64,000 nucleotides of DNA from Microbacterium arborescens (GTDB lineage Bacteria; Actinomycetota; Actinomycetes; Actinomycetales; Microbacteriaceae): contig NZ_CP128474.1 in assembly GCF_030369635.1 (NCBI RefSeq), forward strand, positions 1,798,001 through 1,862,000, read 5' to 3'. Made by a program: the position numbers and the translations under genes. The notes beneath the pieces were generated by a model. That model saw only the letters and a list, made by a program, of their open reading frames with translations, was not told the origin of the DNA and made no database searches. Below, one piece after another: positions 41,101 to 48,477 of this stretch. The stretch's first letter is position 1. Each line of letters starts with the position of its first letter.

Positions 41101-41471
41101 GCGCCGCCCGGATCGCCCGTCCGTTCGAGTTCGACGAAGACGTCGAGCGCGCCGCGACGGTGGAGCGCGTCGAGGTGTGGCACGAGGCCGGCGTCTTCGA
41201 ACTCGGCAAGACGGTCGAGGCGCCGTCGGATGCGTTCGCTCAGCTCGCCCGCTGCCTTGCGCGTAAAGGTCAGACCGAGAATGCCCGATCGCGCGACATG
41301 CCCGTTCGCGACGAGCCAGACGACGCGGCCCGCCATCGTCTCGGTCTTGCCGCTGCCCGCTCCGGCGACGACGAGGGCAGGCGCGAGCCGCGCGGCGATC
41401 ACCGCGCTCTGCTCGGGTGTCGGCGGGAACTGGCCCAGGGCGGCCGCCAAGGCCGCGGGAGAGACCATCAT
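38187..41471 (-). CDS. adnB: AdnB-type helicase-nuclease subunit
   Basis: The processive motor of the AdnAB double-strand-break resection enzyme. 1094 residues: Walker A VVAGAGSGKTETM near the N-terminus, motif II VVLLDEYQDTSVVQTELL, TIHGSKGLEWDAVAVGRVV, LAYVAVTRARD, then a C-terminal RecB-like PD-(D/E)xK nuclease domain with KLDAVYRR and IEIVDWKTGRPP. The first ATG overlaps the adnA stop. A second ATG follows directly (MM). Expected to work with AdnA on broken DNA ends, in place of RecBCD. Confidence 0.92.
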   Translation of the reverse strand: MMVSPAALAAALGQFPPTPEQSAVIAARLAPALVVAGAGSGKTETMAGRVVWLVANGHVARSGILGLTFTRKAAGELSERIRRRLDRLAEFEDAGLVPHLDALHRRGALDVFVELERTGDPGGARRHAAQRRLVDDTGAATLGPETDSLLERPTVSTYNSFADGIVRENAVRIGRDPEAAVLSESAAWLLMRRVVLDSDDERLETRDNALRSIIDGALRIARDGVDNLVDFDELARFGLAFQDVLERPSTRSGTTVYADVARAAEQVAGLPLLADLAVEYQRRKLRSGVIDFSDQVAGALTIVRTHPAVAADLRSRYPVVLLDEYQDTSVVQTELLSAVFAGTSVMAVGDPHQSIYGWRGASAGNLGDFAAAFAPEGGSGRFSLATSWRNSERILDAANAVLAPLAERSPVPVDRLRPRPNAPDGGVEIAFETDLDAETERVAAWFEEVRAQRHGRGLPTSAAILLRSKKHMVRFADALARRGIPHRILGLGGLLSTPEVVDVVSALRVISDPTAGSALLRLLGGPRWSIGLRDLRSLAELGRRLARSDVALQPLTRESATDENASLIDALDFFVRVGPDHGWLADFSPLGRDRLREAAATFAGLRRASSMPIPELVRLIEAELRLDIELAANESRGPARIASDQLRAFVDELQGFLATDESGSLPSLLAWLDHAERQDEFAPRTEPPEDDVVQILTIHGSKGLEWDAVAVGRVVADELPARPRDKQGWLGFGVLPYAFRGDARWLPPLGWEAHAAPTQQDLKAALTRFAEDNADRQREEERRLAYVAVTRARDALLLSGSHWSGTRNPRGPSPFLREIAGALGADRPDAEPGENPYNDRRQTMRWPLDPLGARRSRVESAAELARAARASDTRDAPERDLALLLAEREERAAGTRRVAPTRIPASRFKDFAADYDSAVESTLRPLPERPYRETRLGTRFHAWVEQRSGITARGPQPDAPLWDVDDPVDGIGGGAADGDLSRLQEVFLRSEWADLQPIEVETEIDFADDRMLGDGRPHVIICKLDAVYRRADRGGRIEIVDWKTGRPPRTTAERAERMLQLELYRRAYSIRHGIPESEIDVALFYVADDLVLRG

Positions 41472-44400
41472 GTCGCGCTCACCGCCGCGATCGTGTGGAT
41501 CCGGCAGAGCCCATAGGAATGATCGTCTCGGCAGTGCTCTTCGAAGGGAGCCTCGAAGCTGTCTCCCCCCATCACGCGCGCGGCTCCGCGTACCCGTCCG
41601 AGGAAGGCGGCACGCTCTTCGTCGCCGAAAGGCGGTTGGCGCGGCGCCGCGTAGTCCTTCGTCGCTGCGGTCGGACGCAGCACGAGCAGCATCGCTCCGC
41701 CCGGTGGCAGCCCGGCTGCCGCGGGGATCGCGCCGTGCTCGTGCGCCAGTTGATAGGCGGCGAGCTGTGCGTGCTGGGTCACGGCACGGTCGGTCTGCGG
41801 CTCGCGCTTACCGGTCTTCAGATCAACGATGACGACACTCCCGTCTGCACGGAGCTCGACCCGGTCGACCGCACCGCTCAGGACGATGCGTCCCTCGGCG
41901 TCGTCATGGGCGAGCTCGACCTCGAAACGCGGCTCGGCTCCCAACAGGCGCCCGCCGTCACGGTCGAAGTCGCGCAGGTACCGGGCGAGACGACGCACCA
42001 GATCGCGCGCACGGGCACGCTCCGCACGCTCGCGCCAGGCGGACTCGAACTCGAGCTCGCTCCAGCGCGACGCGACCGCCTGCCACAGGGATTCCTCGTC
42101 GGGAGACGCGATCTCGAGGGCGCTGTGCACGATCGTGCCGATTCCCGCGGTGGCGCTGGACGTATCGCCGCCGAGGTCGGCGATGACCCAGTTGAGCTGG
42201 CACTCTTCGAGTGTCTCCAGACGCGAGGGCGACACGCGGATGGTCTCGACCTCGCGATCGCGCAGCGGTGCCGTCGTGGTCAGAGGCCGCACCCCGAACC
42301 AGTCGCCGGGATCGGCGCCCGCGATGCCCGCATCGGCCAGGAGCGCCAGCTGCCCGGCCGCTTTGCGGCGATCACCCTCGGTCGAGCCGGAATCGGTGAG
42401 CGTGCGGCGGTGCCGCGCGACGAGACCTCGGAGCGTCAGCGGATGGGCGGCTTCGGGCGGGGCGCCCTCGGCCTCCGGAAGAAGCTCGAAGAACGGGCTG
42501 GGCCCGGTGTCGTCGTCGTCGACCGCCGTGACGATGACGAGTTCTCGCGCCCGCGACACCGCTCGGGCGAACAGCCGGAGCTCGTCGTGGAGCACGCCCC
42601 GACGACGATCGAGTGCGTCCGCGACCGCGGGATCGTGGAACGGCAGCCGCCACGTGTCGAGCAGGCCGCCGCGCACCCGCAGGTTCGGCCAGATCCCGTC
42701 CTGCACACCCGCGACGACGACGGTGTCGAACTCGGTGCCGAGGGCCGCCGCCGGCGTCAACACGCGGACGGCGCCGCTCATCGGCGGCGGCACGAAGCGG
42801 TCGTCGCCGACGTCGGCGTCGAGGATGCCGCGGAGGAACGCCACGGGCGTCGTGCCGTCCTCGCGCTCGCCATGCCGCTTGGCCGCTTGGAACAGCGCCA
42901 CGACGGCGTCGAGGTCGCGATCGGCCTGTGCGGCCAACGGTCCGTGGCCCCGCGCGGCCTCGCGCAGACCCCGTTCGCGGCCCGACCCCTCCCAGGCCGC
43001 CCAGAGCAGCTCGTGTGCGGTGGCGTCGTCGGCGATGAGGTCGGCGACGCCACGCAGCGTCTCGGCGACCCGCGCGGCGCGCCGAGCCTCACGCAGGTCG
43101 AGGAGGGCGAGCTCCGCGGGATGGAGCATCGCCGACCGCAGCAACTCCCAGGCGGAGACGGGCTCGCTCTCATCCGGTGGGAACGCCTGGCGCAGCGCCG
43201 AACGCAGCCGGCGCTGGTCCACGGCATCGAGCCCCGCACCGGAGAGCGCGGCGATGACCTCGTCGCGCTGCCATGTCTCCCCCGGCCGTGCCGCCAGGTC
43301 GACGAGCCGCAGCAGGTCGCGCACGACGGGCGACTCGCCGAGCGAGGTACCCGTGCCCGAGGTCGCCGTCGGCACATCGCGGGCGGCGAGCTCGGCCTCG
43401 AGCGCCGTCACCTGACGGCTGTCGTGGGCGATGACGGCGCATTCCTCCCACGGGACGCCGTGGTGCACATGCCGTTCGCGAAGCAGTCGCGCCACGGCGT
43501 CGAACTCCTCGGAGCGGGACCGCAGCGCCAGGGCGCGAACGCCCGCCATCGTGCCCTCCTGATCCGGCGCCCGACGATGCGCGACCAAGCCCACCGCACC
43601 GATGCGGGCGGTGACCGTCGAGACGAGCGCCGCGTGGCGGCCCCCCGCCCGGTGCACCGTGTCGAGCACGAGGACATCGCCCCCGGCCGCGAGTCGAGCG
43701 AAGTTCTCCGGAGTCGCGCCGCGGAACGCGCCCGACCCGACATCCGGGTCACCGAAGGCGACCACCGCGATGCCGCGCGCGCGACATGCCTCGAGGAGGT
43801 CGACGCCGCCGGCGGTCAGTTCCTGCGCGTCGTCGACGAGCACGACCCGCAACCGCGGGACCCCGTGCCGCGAGACGATCGTGACCGCTTCCCGGATGAG
43901 CCCTGCGGCGTCGCGATGTGCGCCGCGCATGGCGTCGCGCACCGCGAAGTACTCCGACATGAACGACGCCGCCGCTTGCCACGCCGGTCTGCCCTCTCGA
44001 ACCGCGCGCGCGGCGAGAACGCGGTGATCGATGCCCGCAGCGGTGCACTCCGCGATGAACGCGCGGAGTTCCGCTCGGAAACCGCGCGAGTCGCGAACGT
44101 GCGCAGGCAGCTCGGCCGGCCACCGGGGTCGCCCGGCGATCTCGTCGTCGGCGTCACCGTCGAGGAGGTCACGGATGATCGCGTCTTCGTCGCCGCCGGT
44201 CAGCAGACGCGGCGGGTCGACGCCCCGTCTCACCGCGTCTGCGCGCACGATCTGGAACGCGAACGCGGGCACCGAGCGTGCCAGCGGGCCTGCCGTGGCG
44301 ACGCCGACCGCGACGCCGAGATCGTCGCGCAGGTCGGTCGCGGTCTGACGCGTGGCCGTGAGGACGACGAGGGTGTCGGGGTCGAGTCCGTCGGCGACCA

Positions 44401-44539
44401 GACGGCGCACCCGTTCGACGATGGTCCGTGTCTTGCCCGTTCCGGGGGCGCCCACCACGACGGCGCTCGTCTCGGCGGGGAGCGCCAGCACCTGCGCCTG
44501 AGCGGCATCGGGCGTGATGCCGACCGAGACGTGAGCCAT
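41468..44539 (-). CDS. adnA: AdnA-type helicase-nuclease subunit
   Basis: Partner of AdnB, 1023 residues. Walker A is GAPGTGKTRT; motif II reads VVLVDDAQELT, with Asp in place of the usual catalytic Glu, which fits a weaker motor. The C-terminal RecB-like nuclease has GAVDRVELRADGSV then IVDLKTGKREPQ, flanked by LEECQLNWVIADL and EHCRDDHSYGLCRIH, whose cysteines may hold an Fe-S cluster. The ATG at 44539 follows TAGCGT by seven bases, so adnA may be leaderless. adnB is coupled downstream. Confidence 0.92.
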   Translation of the reverse strand: MAHVSVGITPDAAQAQVLALPAETSAVVVGAPGTGKTRTIVERVRRLVADGLDPDTLVVLTATRQTATDLRDDLGVAVGVATAGPLARSVPAFAFQIVRADAVRRGVDPPRLLTGGDEDAIIRDLLDGDADDEIAGRPRWPAELPAHVRDSRGFRAELRAFIAECTAAGIDHRVLAARAVREGRPAWQAAASFMSEYFAVRDAMRGAHRDAAGLIREAVTIVSRHGVPRLRVVLVDDAQELTAGGVDLLEACRARGIAVVAFGDPDVGSGAFRGATPENFARLAAGGDVLVLDTVHRAGGRHAALVSTVTARIGAVGLVAHRRAPDQEGTMAGVRALALRSRSEEFDAVARLLRERHVHHGVPWEECAVIAHDSRQVTALEAELAARDVPTATSGTGTSLGESPVVRDLLRLVDLAARPGETWQRDEVIAALSGAGLDAVDQRRLRSALRQAFPPDESEPVSAWELLRSAMLHPAELALLDLREARRAARVAETLRGVADLIADDATAHELLWAAWEGSGRERGLREAARGHGPLAAQADRDLDAVVALFQAAKRHGEREDGTTPVAFLRGILDADVGDDRFVPPPMSGAVRVLTPAAALGTEFDTVVVAGVQDGIWPNLRVRGGLLDTWRLPFHDPAVADALDRRRGVLHDELRLFARAVSRARELVIVTAVDDDDTGPSPFFELLPEAEGAPPEAAHPLTLRGLVARHRRTLTDSGSTEGDRRKAAGQLALLADAGIAGADPGDWFGVRPLTTTAPLRDREVETIRVSPSRLETLEECQLNWVIADLGGDTSSATAGIGTIVHSALEIASPDEESLWQAVASRWSELEFESAWRERAERARARDLVRRLARYLRDFDRDGGRLLGAEPRFEVELAHDDAEGRIVLSGAVDRVELRADGSVVIVDLKTGKREPQTDRAVTQHAQLAAYQLAHEHGAIPAAAGLPPGGAMLLVLRPTAATKDYAAPRQPPFGDEERAAFLGRVRGAARVMGGDSFEAPFEEHCRDDHSYGLCRIHTIAAVSAT

Positions 44540-44546
44540 GCCATCC

Positions 44547-44552
44547 ACGCTA
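44547..44552 (-). promoter_or_regulatory. -10 element of a leaderless adnA promoter
   Basis: Minus-strand TAGCGT, seven bases before the adnA ATG. It diverges from the DUF3107 promoter region (TAGAGT at 44633-44638). No Shine-Dalgarno is seen for adnA. Confidence 0.5.
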
Positions 44553-44632
44553 ACCGCCCCCGCCGACACCGCGACGCCGACAGCGTTCGCCCAGGGCGTG
44601 ACCGTACCGGCATCCCGGCCCGGACGGTGTCG

Positions 44633-44638
44633 TAGAGT
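44633..44638 (+). promoter_or_regulatory. Possible -10 element of the DUF3107 gene
   Basis: Plus-strand TAGAGT, 41 bases before the GTG start. The transcript would have a leader with a seven-pair hairpin (44645-44651 with 44657-44663) lying directly before the Shine-Dalgarno GGAGGAG. The hairpin could affect ribosome entry; this is untested. Confidence 0.4.
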
Positions 44639-44679
44639 CGAAGAGCGTCCGAGGCACGGACGCGGAGGAGGATGTATCC

Positions 44680-44904
44680 GTGGAGATCCGTATCGGCATC
44701 GCGAACACCGGCCGCGAGCTCAGCCTCGAATCCAACGAGTCCGCGGAAGCGGTTCGCGCGACCGTCTCCGAAGCCCTCACCTCCGGCGCTCCGTTCGTCG
44801 AGCTGAGCGACGCCAAGGGCAGCTCCTACATCGTCCCGACGGCCGGCATCGCCTTCGTCGAGGTCGGCACCGACCAGACCCGACGCGTGGGCTTCGTGGC
44901 CTGA
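44680..44904 (+). CDS. DUF3107 family protein
   Basis: A 74-residue actinobacterial protein, starting MEIRIGIANTGRELSLESN and ending with the family-like YIVPTAGIAFVEVG. Its function is not known to me. GTG start with the Shine-Dalgarno GGAGGA nine bases upstream. It follows the same divergent layout beside adnA that is seen in mycobacteria, and a small membrane protein gene starts two bases after its stop. Confidence 0.85.
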   Translation: MEIRIGIANTGRELSLESNESAEAVRATVSEALTSGAPFVELSDAKGSSYIVPTAGIAFVEVGTDQTRRVGFVA

Positions 44905-44906
44905 CC

Positions 44907-45197
44907 GTGCAGATCGTCCTGGCGCTCATCATCGGCGCTGCGATCGGGCTCGCAGCCGAATTCGTGGTGCGTGGGCGCGAGGCGCGGGGTGCCGCGGCTG
45001 CCCCCGTCCTGGGGGCCGTCATCGGCGGTATCGCCTGGGCGACGCTGACCTGGGCGGGCATCTCGTTCGACAACCCCGTCATCTGGGTGGTGTCGATTCT
45101 GGCGCCCGCCGTCGTCGTGCCCCTCGTTCTCGTGCTGATGACACGATCGCGAGCTCGAACCGACGCGGCGGAGCGGAGCCGTCTGCGTATCGGCTGA
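44907..45197 (+). CDS. Small three-helix membrane protein
   Basis: A 96-residue hydrophobic protein with about three transmembrane segments (near 2-20, 30-50 and 58-78) and a basic C-terminal tail RSRARTDAAERSRLRIG. It starts with GTG two bases after the DUF3107 stop and probably shares its mRNA. I do not recognise a family. The minus-strand ferritin-like gene ends 14 bases further on. Confidence 0.6.
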   Translation: MQIVLALIIGAAIGLAAEFVVRGREARGAAAAPVLGAVIGGIAWATLTWAGISFDNPVIWVVSILAPAVVVPLVLVLMTRSRARTDAAERSRLRIG

Positions 45198-45211
45198 CCG
45201 TCCGGAGCCCG

Positions 45212-45928
45212 TCAGGCTTCGAGCCCCATCGCAGCCATGCGGCGCGAATGCGCCGCGATGACATCCGCGTACGTGGGCTCGACCCGCTTCTCATCGGCGG
45301 GCTGGAGCGAGGTCGATCGCAGCGCCGCGCGCGCGATCAGCAGCGTGTCTCCGACGAGACGCCGCCCCCAGAGCGACAGCAGCCCGCGCCACTGCTCGTC
45401 GGCGGCGATCGCGTCCGTGATGATCCGCACCAGCGCGCTGCGATCGTCGTGGGCTCGCAGGATGACGGCGACCTGGCGTCCGGTCTCGCCGTAGCTCGCC
45501 GATAGGGCGAGGTAGAAGTCGTCCAGCATCCCGGCCGTGAGGTGCACCGACAGCATCGTCTCGAGCGGCCGTGCCCCGTGGGTCGCGCGGCGGAACGCAT
45601 CGAGAGGCTCCCGGAAGGGCAGCATGAGCTCAAGCGGATCGGCGCCGCGGTCGCGGATGACTCCGACGAGCTCGCGGTGCTTCAGCAGCGCTGTGCCCGC
45701 CGCCAGCGACAGGGACTCCTTCTGAGAGAGCTCGGGAGTCGAGGCGATGAGGTCGCTCAGCGTCTCGAAGTAGCCGAGCTGCAGATAGGCGGCCTGGCCG
45801 AGGAACGTCTCGACGTCGGGAGCGAGCTCCTCGAAGTCGACGCGGCGGACATCCCCGTAGTCGCCTCGGGATCGCAGCCGCAGGGTGCGGCCGACGGGAC
45901 GCTTGCGCTTGAAGAACCAGCTCACCAC
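45212..45928 (-). CDS. Ferritin-like fold protein (tRNA hydroxylase-related family)
   Basis: A 238-residue helical protein. The segment ETFLGQAAYLQLGYFE and KHRELVGVIRD resemble the metal-ligand helices of ferritin-like di-iron proteins, and a related gene sits at the same place in mycobacteria. The metal set cannot be settled from sequence alone and no substrate is known. Two GTG codons stand in line (45928 and 45925); I chose the first because TAGGCT with six bases before it gives a leaderless start, whereas GGAG fits the second. Confidence 0.75.
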   Translation of the reverse strand: MVSWFFKRKRPVGRTLRLRSRGDYGDVRRVDFEELAPDVETFLGQAAYLQLGYFETLSDLIASTPELSQKESLSLAAGTALLKHRELVGVIRDRGADPLELMLPFREPLDAFRRATHGARPLETMLSVHLTAGMLDDFYLALSASYGETGRQVAVILRAHDDRSALVRIITDAIAADEQWRGLLSLWGRRLVGDTLLIARAALRSTSLQPADEKRVEPTYADVIAAHSRRMAAMGLEA

Positions 45929-45934
45929 GGCTCC

Positions 45935-45940
45935 AGCCTA
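45935..45940 (-). promoter_or_regulatory. -10 element of a leaderless promoter for the ferritin-like gene
   Basis: Minus-strand TAGGCT six bases before the first GTG. It is one arm of the inverted repeat CCAGCCTA / TAGGCTGG (45933-45940 and 45950-45957), whose other arm supplies the -10 of the DEAD-box helicase transcript. Confidence 0.55.
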
Positions 45941-45949
45941 GGGTCGCGG

Positions 45950-45955
45950 TAGGCT
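45950..45955 (+). promoter_or_regulatory. Probable -10 element of the DEAD-box helicase gene
   Basis: Plus-strand TAGGCT within the inverted repeat 45933-45957. A start near 45962 would give a structured leader of about 97 bases in front of the ATG at 46059. Confidence 0.5.
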
Positions 45956-45961
45956 GGATGC

Positions 45962-46058
45962 GCCCCGGCATCGGACCGGGGCCCCGCGCCTGTGGCTGAG
46001 TGAAGGGCGTGGACCCACATCACCGGCGGCTTCTCACCGCCAGACAGGCACGTCATCC
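45962..46058 (+). promoter_or_regulatory. Structured 5' leader of the DEAD-box RNA helicase gene
   Basis: A hairpin with arms CCCCGG (45963-45968) and CCGGGG (45976-45981) opens the leader. GCCUGU (45988-45993) can pair with ACAGGC (46044-46049), closing a domain just before the start codon. Inside it GGCGG (46025-46029) pairs with CCGCC (46037-46041). No good Shine-Dalgarno is visible. I match it to no named RNA family; regulation by the helicase itself or by temperature is only a possibility. Confidence 0.45.
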
Positions 46059-47507
46059 ATGACCACATTCGCTGATCTCGGCGTCGACCAGGACATCGTC
46101 GACGCTCTCGCCGAGAAGGGCATCGTCGATGCCTTCCCCATCCAGGAGCAGACGATCCCGCTGGGTCTTCCCGGCCAGGACATCATCGGCCAGGCCAAGA
46201 CGGGAACCGGTAAGACGTTCGGCTTCGGCATCCCCGTCGTCCAGCGTCTGGGACTCGACCCGGCGCCGGGTGTGAAGGCACTGATCGTCGTCCCGACGCG
46301 CGAACTCGCCGTCCAGGTCTTCGAAGACATGGACATGCTCACCCGCAACCGCCCCACGAGCGTCGTCGCGATCTACGGCGGCAAGGCCTACGAGGGGCAG
46401 ATCGACCAGCTCAAGGCCGGAGCCCAGATCGTCGTCGGCACGCCGGGCCGTCTGATCGACCTCGCGGGCCAGCGACTCCTCGACCTCTCCAACGCGACCG
46501 AGGTCGTGCTCGACGAGGCCGACAAGATGCTCGACCTCGGCTTCCTGCCCGACATCGAGAAGATCTTCTCGAAGGTTCCCGCGGTCCGTCACACGCAGCT
46601 CTTCTCCGCGACCATGCCGGGACCGATCGTCGCTCTGGCGCGGCGCTTCATGTCGAACCCGATCCACATGCGCGCCAACGACCCCGACGAGGGTCTGACG
46701 CAGGCCAACATCAAGCACCTCGTCTACCGCGCGCACTCGCTCGACAAGGACGAGGTCATCGCCCGCATCCTGCAGTCCGAGGGACGCGAGAAGGCCGTCA
46801 TCTTCACGCGCACCAAGCGTGCCGCCCAGAAGCTCGTCGACGAGCTCGGCGACCGCGGCTTCAACGCCGCCGCCGTCCACGGCGACATGAGCCAGGAGGC
46901 GCGCGAGCGCTCGATGGCCGCGTTCAAAGCCGGCAAGAAGGACGTCCTGATCGCCACCGACGTCGCCGCCCGCGGCATCGACGTGAACGACGTCACTCAC
47001 GTGATCAACCACACCATCCCCGACGACGAGAAGACCTACCTGCACCGCGCGGGCCGCACCGGCCGTGCCGGCAAGACCGGCATCGCGGTGACCTTCGTCG
47101 ACTGGGAAGACCTGCACAAGTGGGCGCTCATCAACCGCGCGCTCGAGTTCGGTCAGCCCGAGCCCGTCGAGACGTACTCGTCGAGCCCGCACCTCTTCGA
47201 AGACCTCAACATCCCCGCCGGCACGAAGGGTCGGCTGCGCAAGCTGCCCACGACGCAGAGCGTGAAGACGGTCCCGGCGGAATCGGCCGAGGGCGAGTCG
47301 AAGCGTCCGCGGCGTCGCCGCTCACGCGGCACGGGCGAGGGTGCCGCGGCGTCCGAGAGCGCGACACCCGTCGCCACGGATGCCGGCACGGGCACGCACG
47401 ACGGCGGTGGTTCCGAGCACCGCGACGGCAAGACCTCGCCTCGGCGTCGCCGCCGTCGCCGTGGCGGCTCGGGATCGGCGGGAGCGACGGCTCCTGCCGC
47501 GGGCTGA
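46059..47507 (+). CDS. DEAD-box RNA helicase (RhlE-like)
   Basis: An ATP-dependent RNA helicase, 482 residues. Motifs in order: AFPIQEQTIPLGLPGQD (Q-motif), AKTGTGKT, PTRELA, TPGRLIDL, VLDEADKMLDLGF, FSATMP, ATDVAARGIDV and HRAGRTGRAGKTG. The core covers about residues 1-375; the tail (about 395-482) is Ser/Gly-rich with Arg runs (PRRRRSRG and RRRRRRRGG), typical of RNA-binding extensions. Likely roles are ribosome assembly or mRNA decay; which one cannot be told. A structured leader precedes it and a bidirectional terminator follows. Confidence 0.94.
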   Translation: MTTFADLGVDQDIVDALAEKGIVDAFPIQEQTIPLGLPGQDIIGQAKTGTGKTFGFGIPVVQRLGLDPAPGVKALIVVPTRELAVQVFEDMDMLTRNRPTSVVAIYGGKAYEGQIDQLKAGAQIVVGTPGRLIDLAGQRLLDLSNATEVVLDEADKMLDLGFLPDIEKIFSKVPAVRHTQLFSATMPGPIVALARRFMSNPIHMRANDPDEGLTQANIKHLVYRAHSLDKDEVIARILQSEGREKAVIFTRTKRAAQKLVDELGDRGFNAAAVHGDMSQEARERSMAAFKAGKKDVLIATDVAARGIDVNDVTHVINHTIPDDEKTYLHRAGRTGRAGKTGIAVTFVDWEDLHKWALINRALEFGQPEPVETYSSSPHLFEDLNIPAGTKGRLRKLPTTQSVKTVPAESAEGESKRPRRRRSRGTGEGAAASESATPVATDAGTGTHDGGGSEHRDGKTSPRRRRRRRGGSGSAGATAPAAG

Positions 47508-47527
47508 GCACGGGTCTGATCGCGCAC

Positions 47528-47563
47528 GAACGGCGCTCGTCTATGCGTAGACGGGCGCCGTTC
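47528..47563. terminator. Hairpin terminator between the DEAD-box and PHP genes
   Basis: Arms GAACGGCGCTCGTCT (47528-47542) and AGACGGGCGCCGTTC (47549-47563) pair over 15 bases with a single mismatched (G-U capable) pair and the loop ATGCGT. It overlaps the last codons of the minus-strand PHP gene, whose TAG is at 47541-47543, so it can serve both convergent transcripts. Confidence 0.7.
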
Positions 47564-48419
47564 CGCTGCCACGGGCGATGATCCGCTCGACCATCTCGTC
47601 GTCGGTGGTGTTCTCGCCGGGCTGGTTCGGCTTGCCGAGACCGTGGTAATCGCTCGACCCGGTCACGATGAGATCGAGGTCGGCGGCGATGGCGCGGAGG
47701 GCGCGCTTTCCGTCCACGGTGTTCTCGCGGTGCTCGATCTCGAAGCCGGCGAGGCCGTGGGCTACGAGTTCTCGCAACACGCCGGCCGGCATCATGCGCT
47801 CGCGTCCGCTCGGCGACGGATGCGCGAGGATCGGCACTCCCCCGGCGGCCACGACCAGCTCGACGGCGGTGATCGGGTCGGGCGCGTAGTGCGGGGTGAA
47901 GTGCCCTTGACTGGGATGCAGGATGCCGGCGAACGCGGCGGCACGATCGGCGGCGAGGCCCCGTGCGACGAGGGCGTCGGCGATGTGCGGTCGTCCTACC
48001 GTCGCGCCGGCCCCCGTCTGGGCGAGCACGTCGTCCCACGTCAGGTCGTGGGAGCGCGCGATGCTGCGCACGATCCGTTCGGCGCGCCCGACCCTGTCTT
48101 CGCGGATGCGTTCCATCTCGGCTCGCAGTCGGGGATGGTCGGGGTCGAAGAGGTAGGCGAGCAGATGCACGGTCCGCCATTCGTGACGCGCGCTGAGCTC
48201 CATGCCCGGGATCAGCGTCATGCCCAGAGAGGCCGTCGCCTCCGCGGCTTCCGCCCAGCCCGCGGTCGTGTCGTGGTCCGTCAGAGCGACCGTCCGCAGT
48301 CCGGCTCGGTGCGCCGCCTGCACGACTCCCGCGGGCGACTCCGTGCCGTCCGAGCGCACGGAGTGCAGATGCAGGTCGCTGGGGCCGTGGAACCCCGGTG
48401 CGCGCTCTGCCGTTCCCAT
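47541..48419 (-). CDS. PHP-domain phosphoesterase (RNase AM / YciV-like)
   Basis: A 292-residue metal-dependent phosphoesterase. Metal ligands appear as SDLHLHSVRSDG, ALTDHDT, GMELSA, ILAHPSP and SSDYHG. E. coli YciV, a 5'-3' exoribonuclease or 3',5'-nucleoside bisphosphatase, is the closest known kind; the real substrate here is unverified. The ATG lies seven bases after TACGCT, another leaderless layout. Its end overlaps the shared terminator. Confidence 0.87.
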   Translation of the reverse strand: MGTAERAPGFHGPSDLHLHSVRSDGTESPAGVVQAAHRAGLRTVALTDHDTTAGWAEAAEATASLGMTLIPGMELSARHEWRTVHLLAYLFDPDHPRLRAEMERIREDRVGRAERIVRSIARSHDLTWDDVLAQTGAGATVGRPHIADALVARGLAADRAAAFAGILHPSQGHFTPHYAPDPITAVELVVAAGGVPILAHPSPSGRERMMPAGVLRELVAHGLAGFEIEHRENTVDGKRALRAIAADLDLIVTGSSDYHGLGKPNQPGENTTDDEMVERIIARGSGTAPVYA

Positions 48420-48426
48420 CCTCCAC

Positions 48427-48432
48427 AGCGTA
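48427..48432 (-). promoter_or_regulatory. -10 element of the leaderless PHP gene
   Basis: Minus-strand TACGCT seven bases before the ATG. Only 33 bases separate it from the opposing TAGAGT at 48466, forming a divergent leaderless pair. Confidence 0.55.
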
Positions 48433-48465
48433 GCCGTGCCCGGCGATCGTCCAGGCTCGCTCTCT

Positions 48466-48471
48466 TAGAGT
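48466..48471 (+). promoter_or_regulatory. -10 element of the leaderless EEP-hydrolase gene
   Basis: Plus-strand TAGAGT, six bases before the GTG at 48478, with no Shine-Dalgarno. Confidence 0.55.
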
Positions 48472-48477
48472 CGAGGG

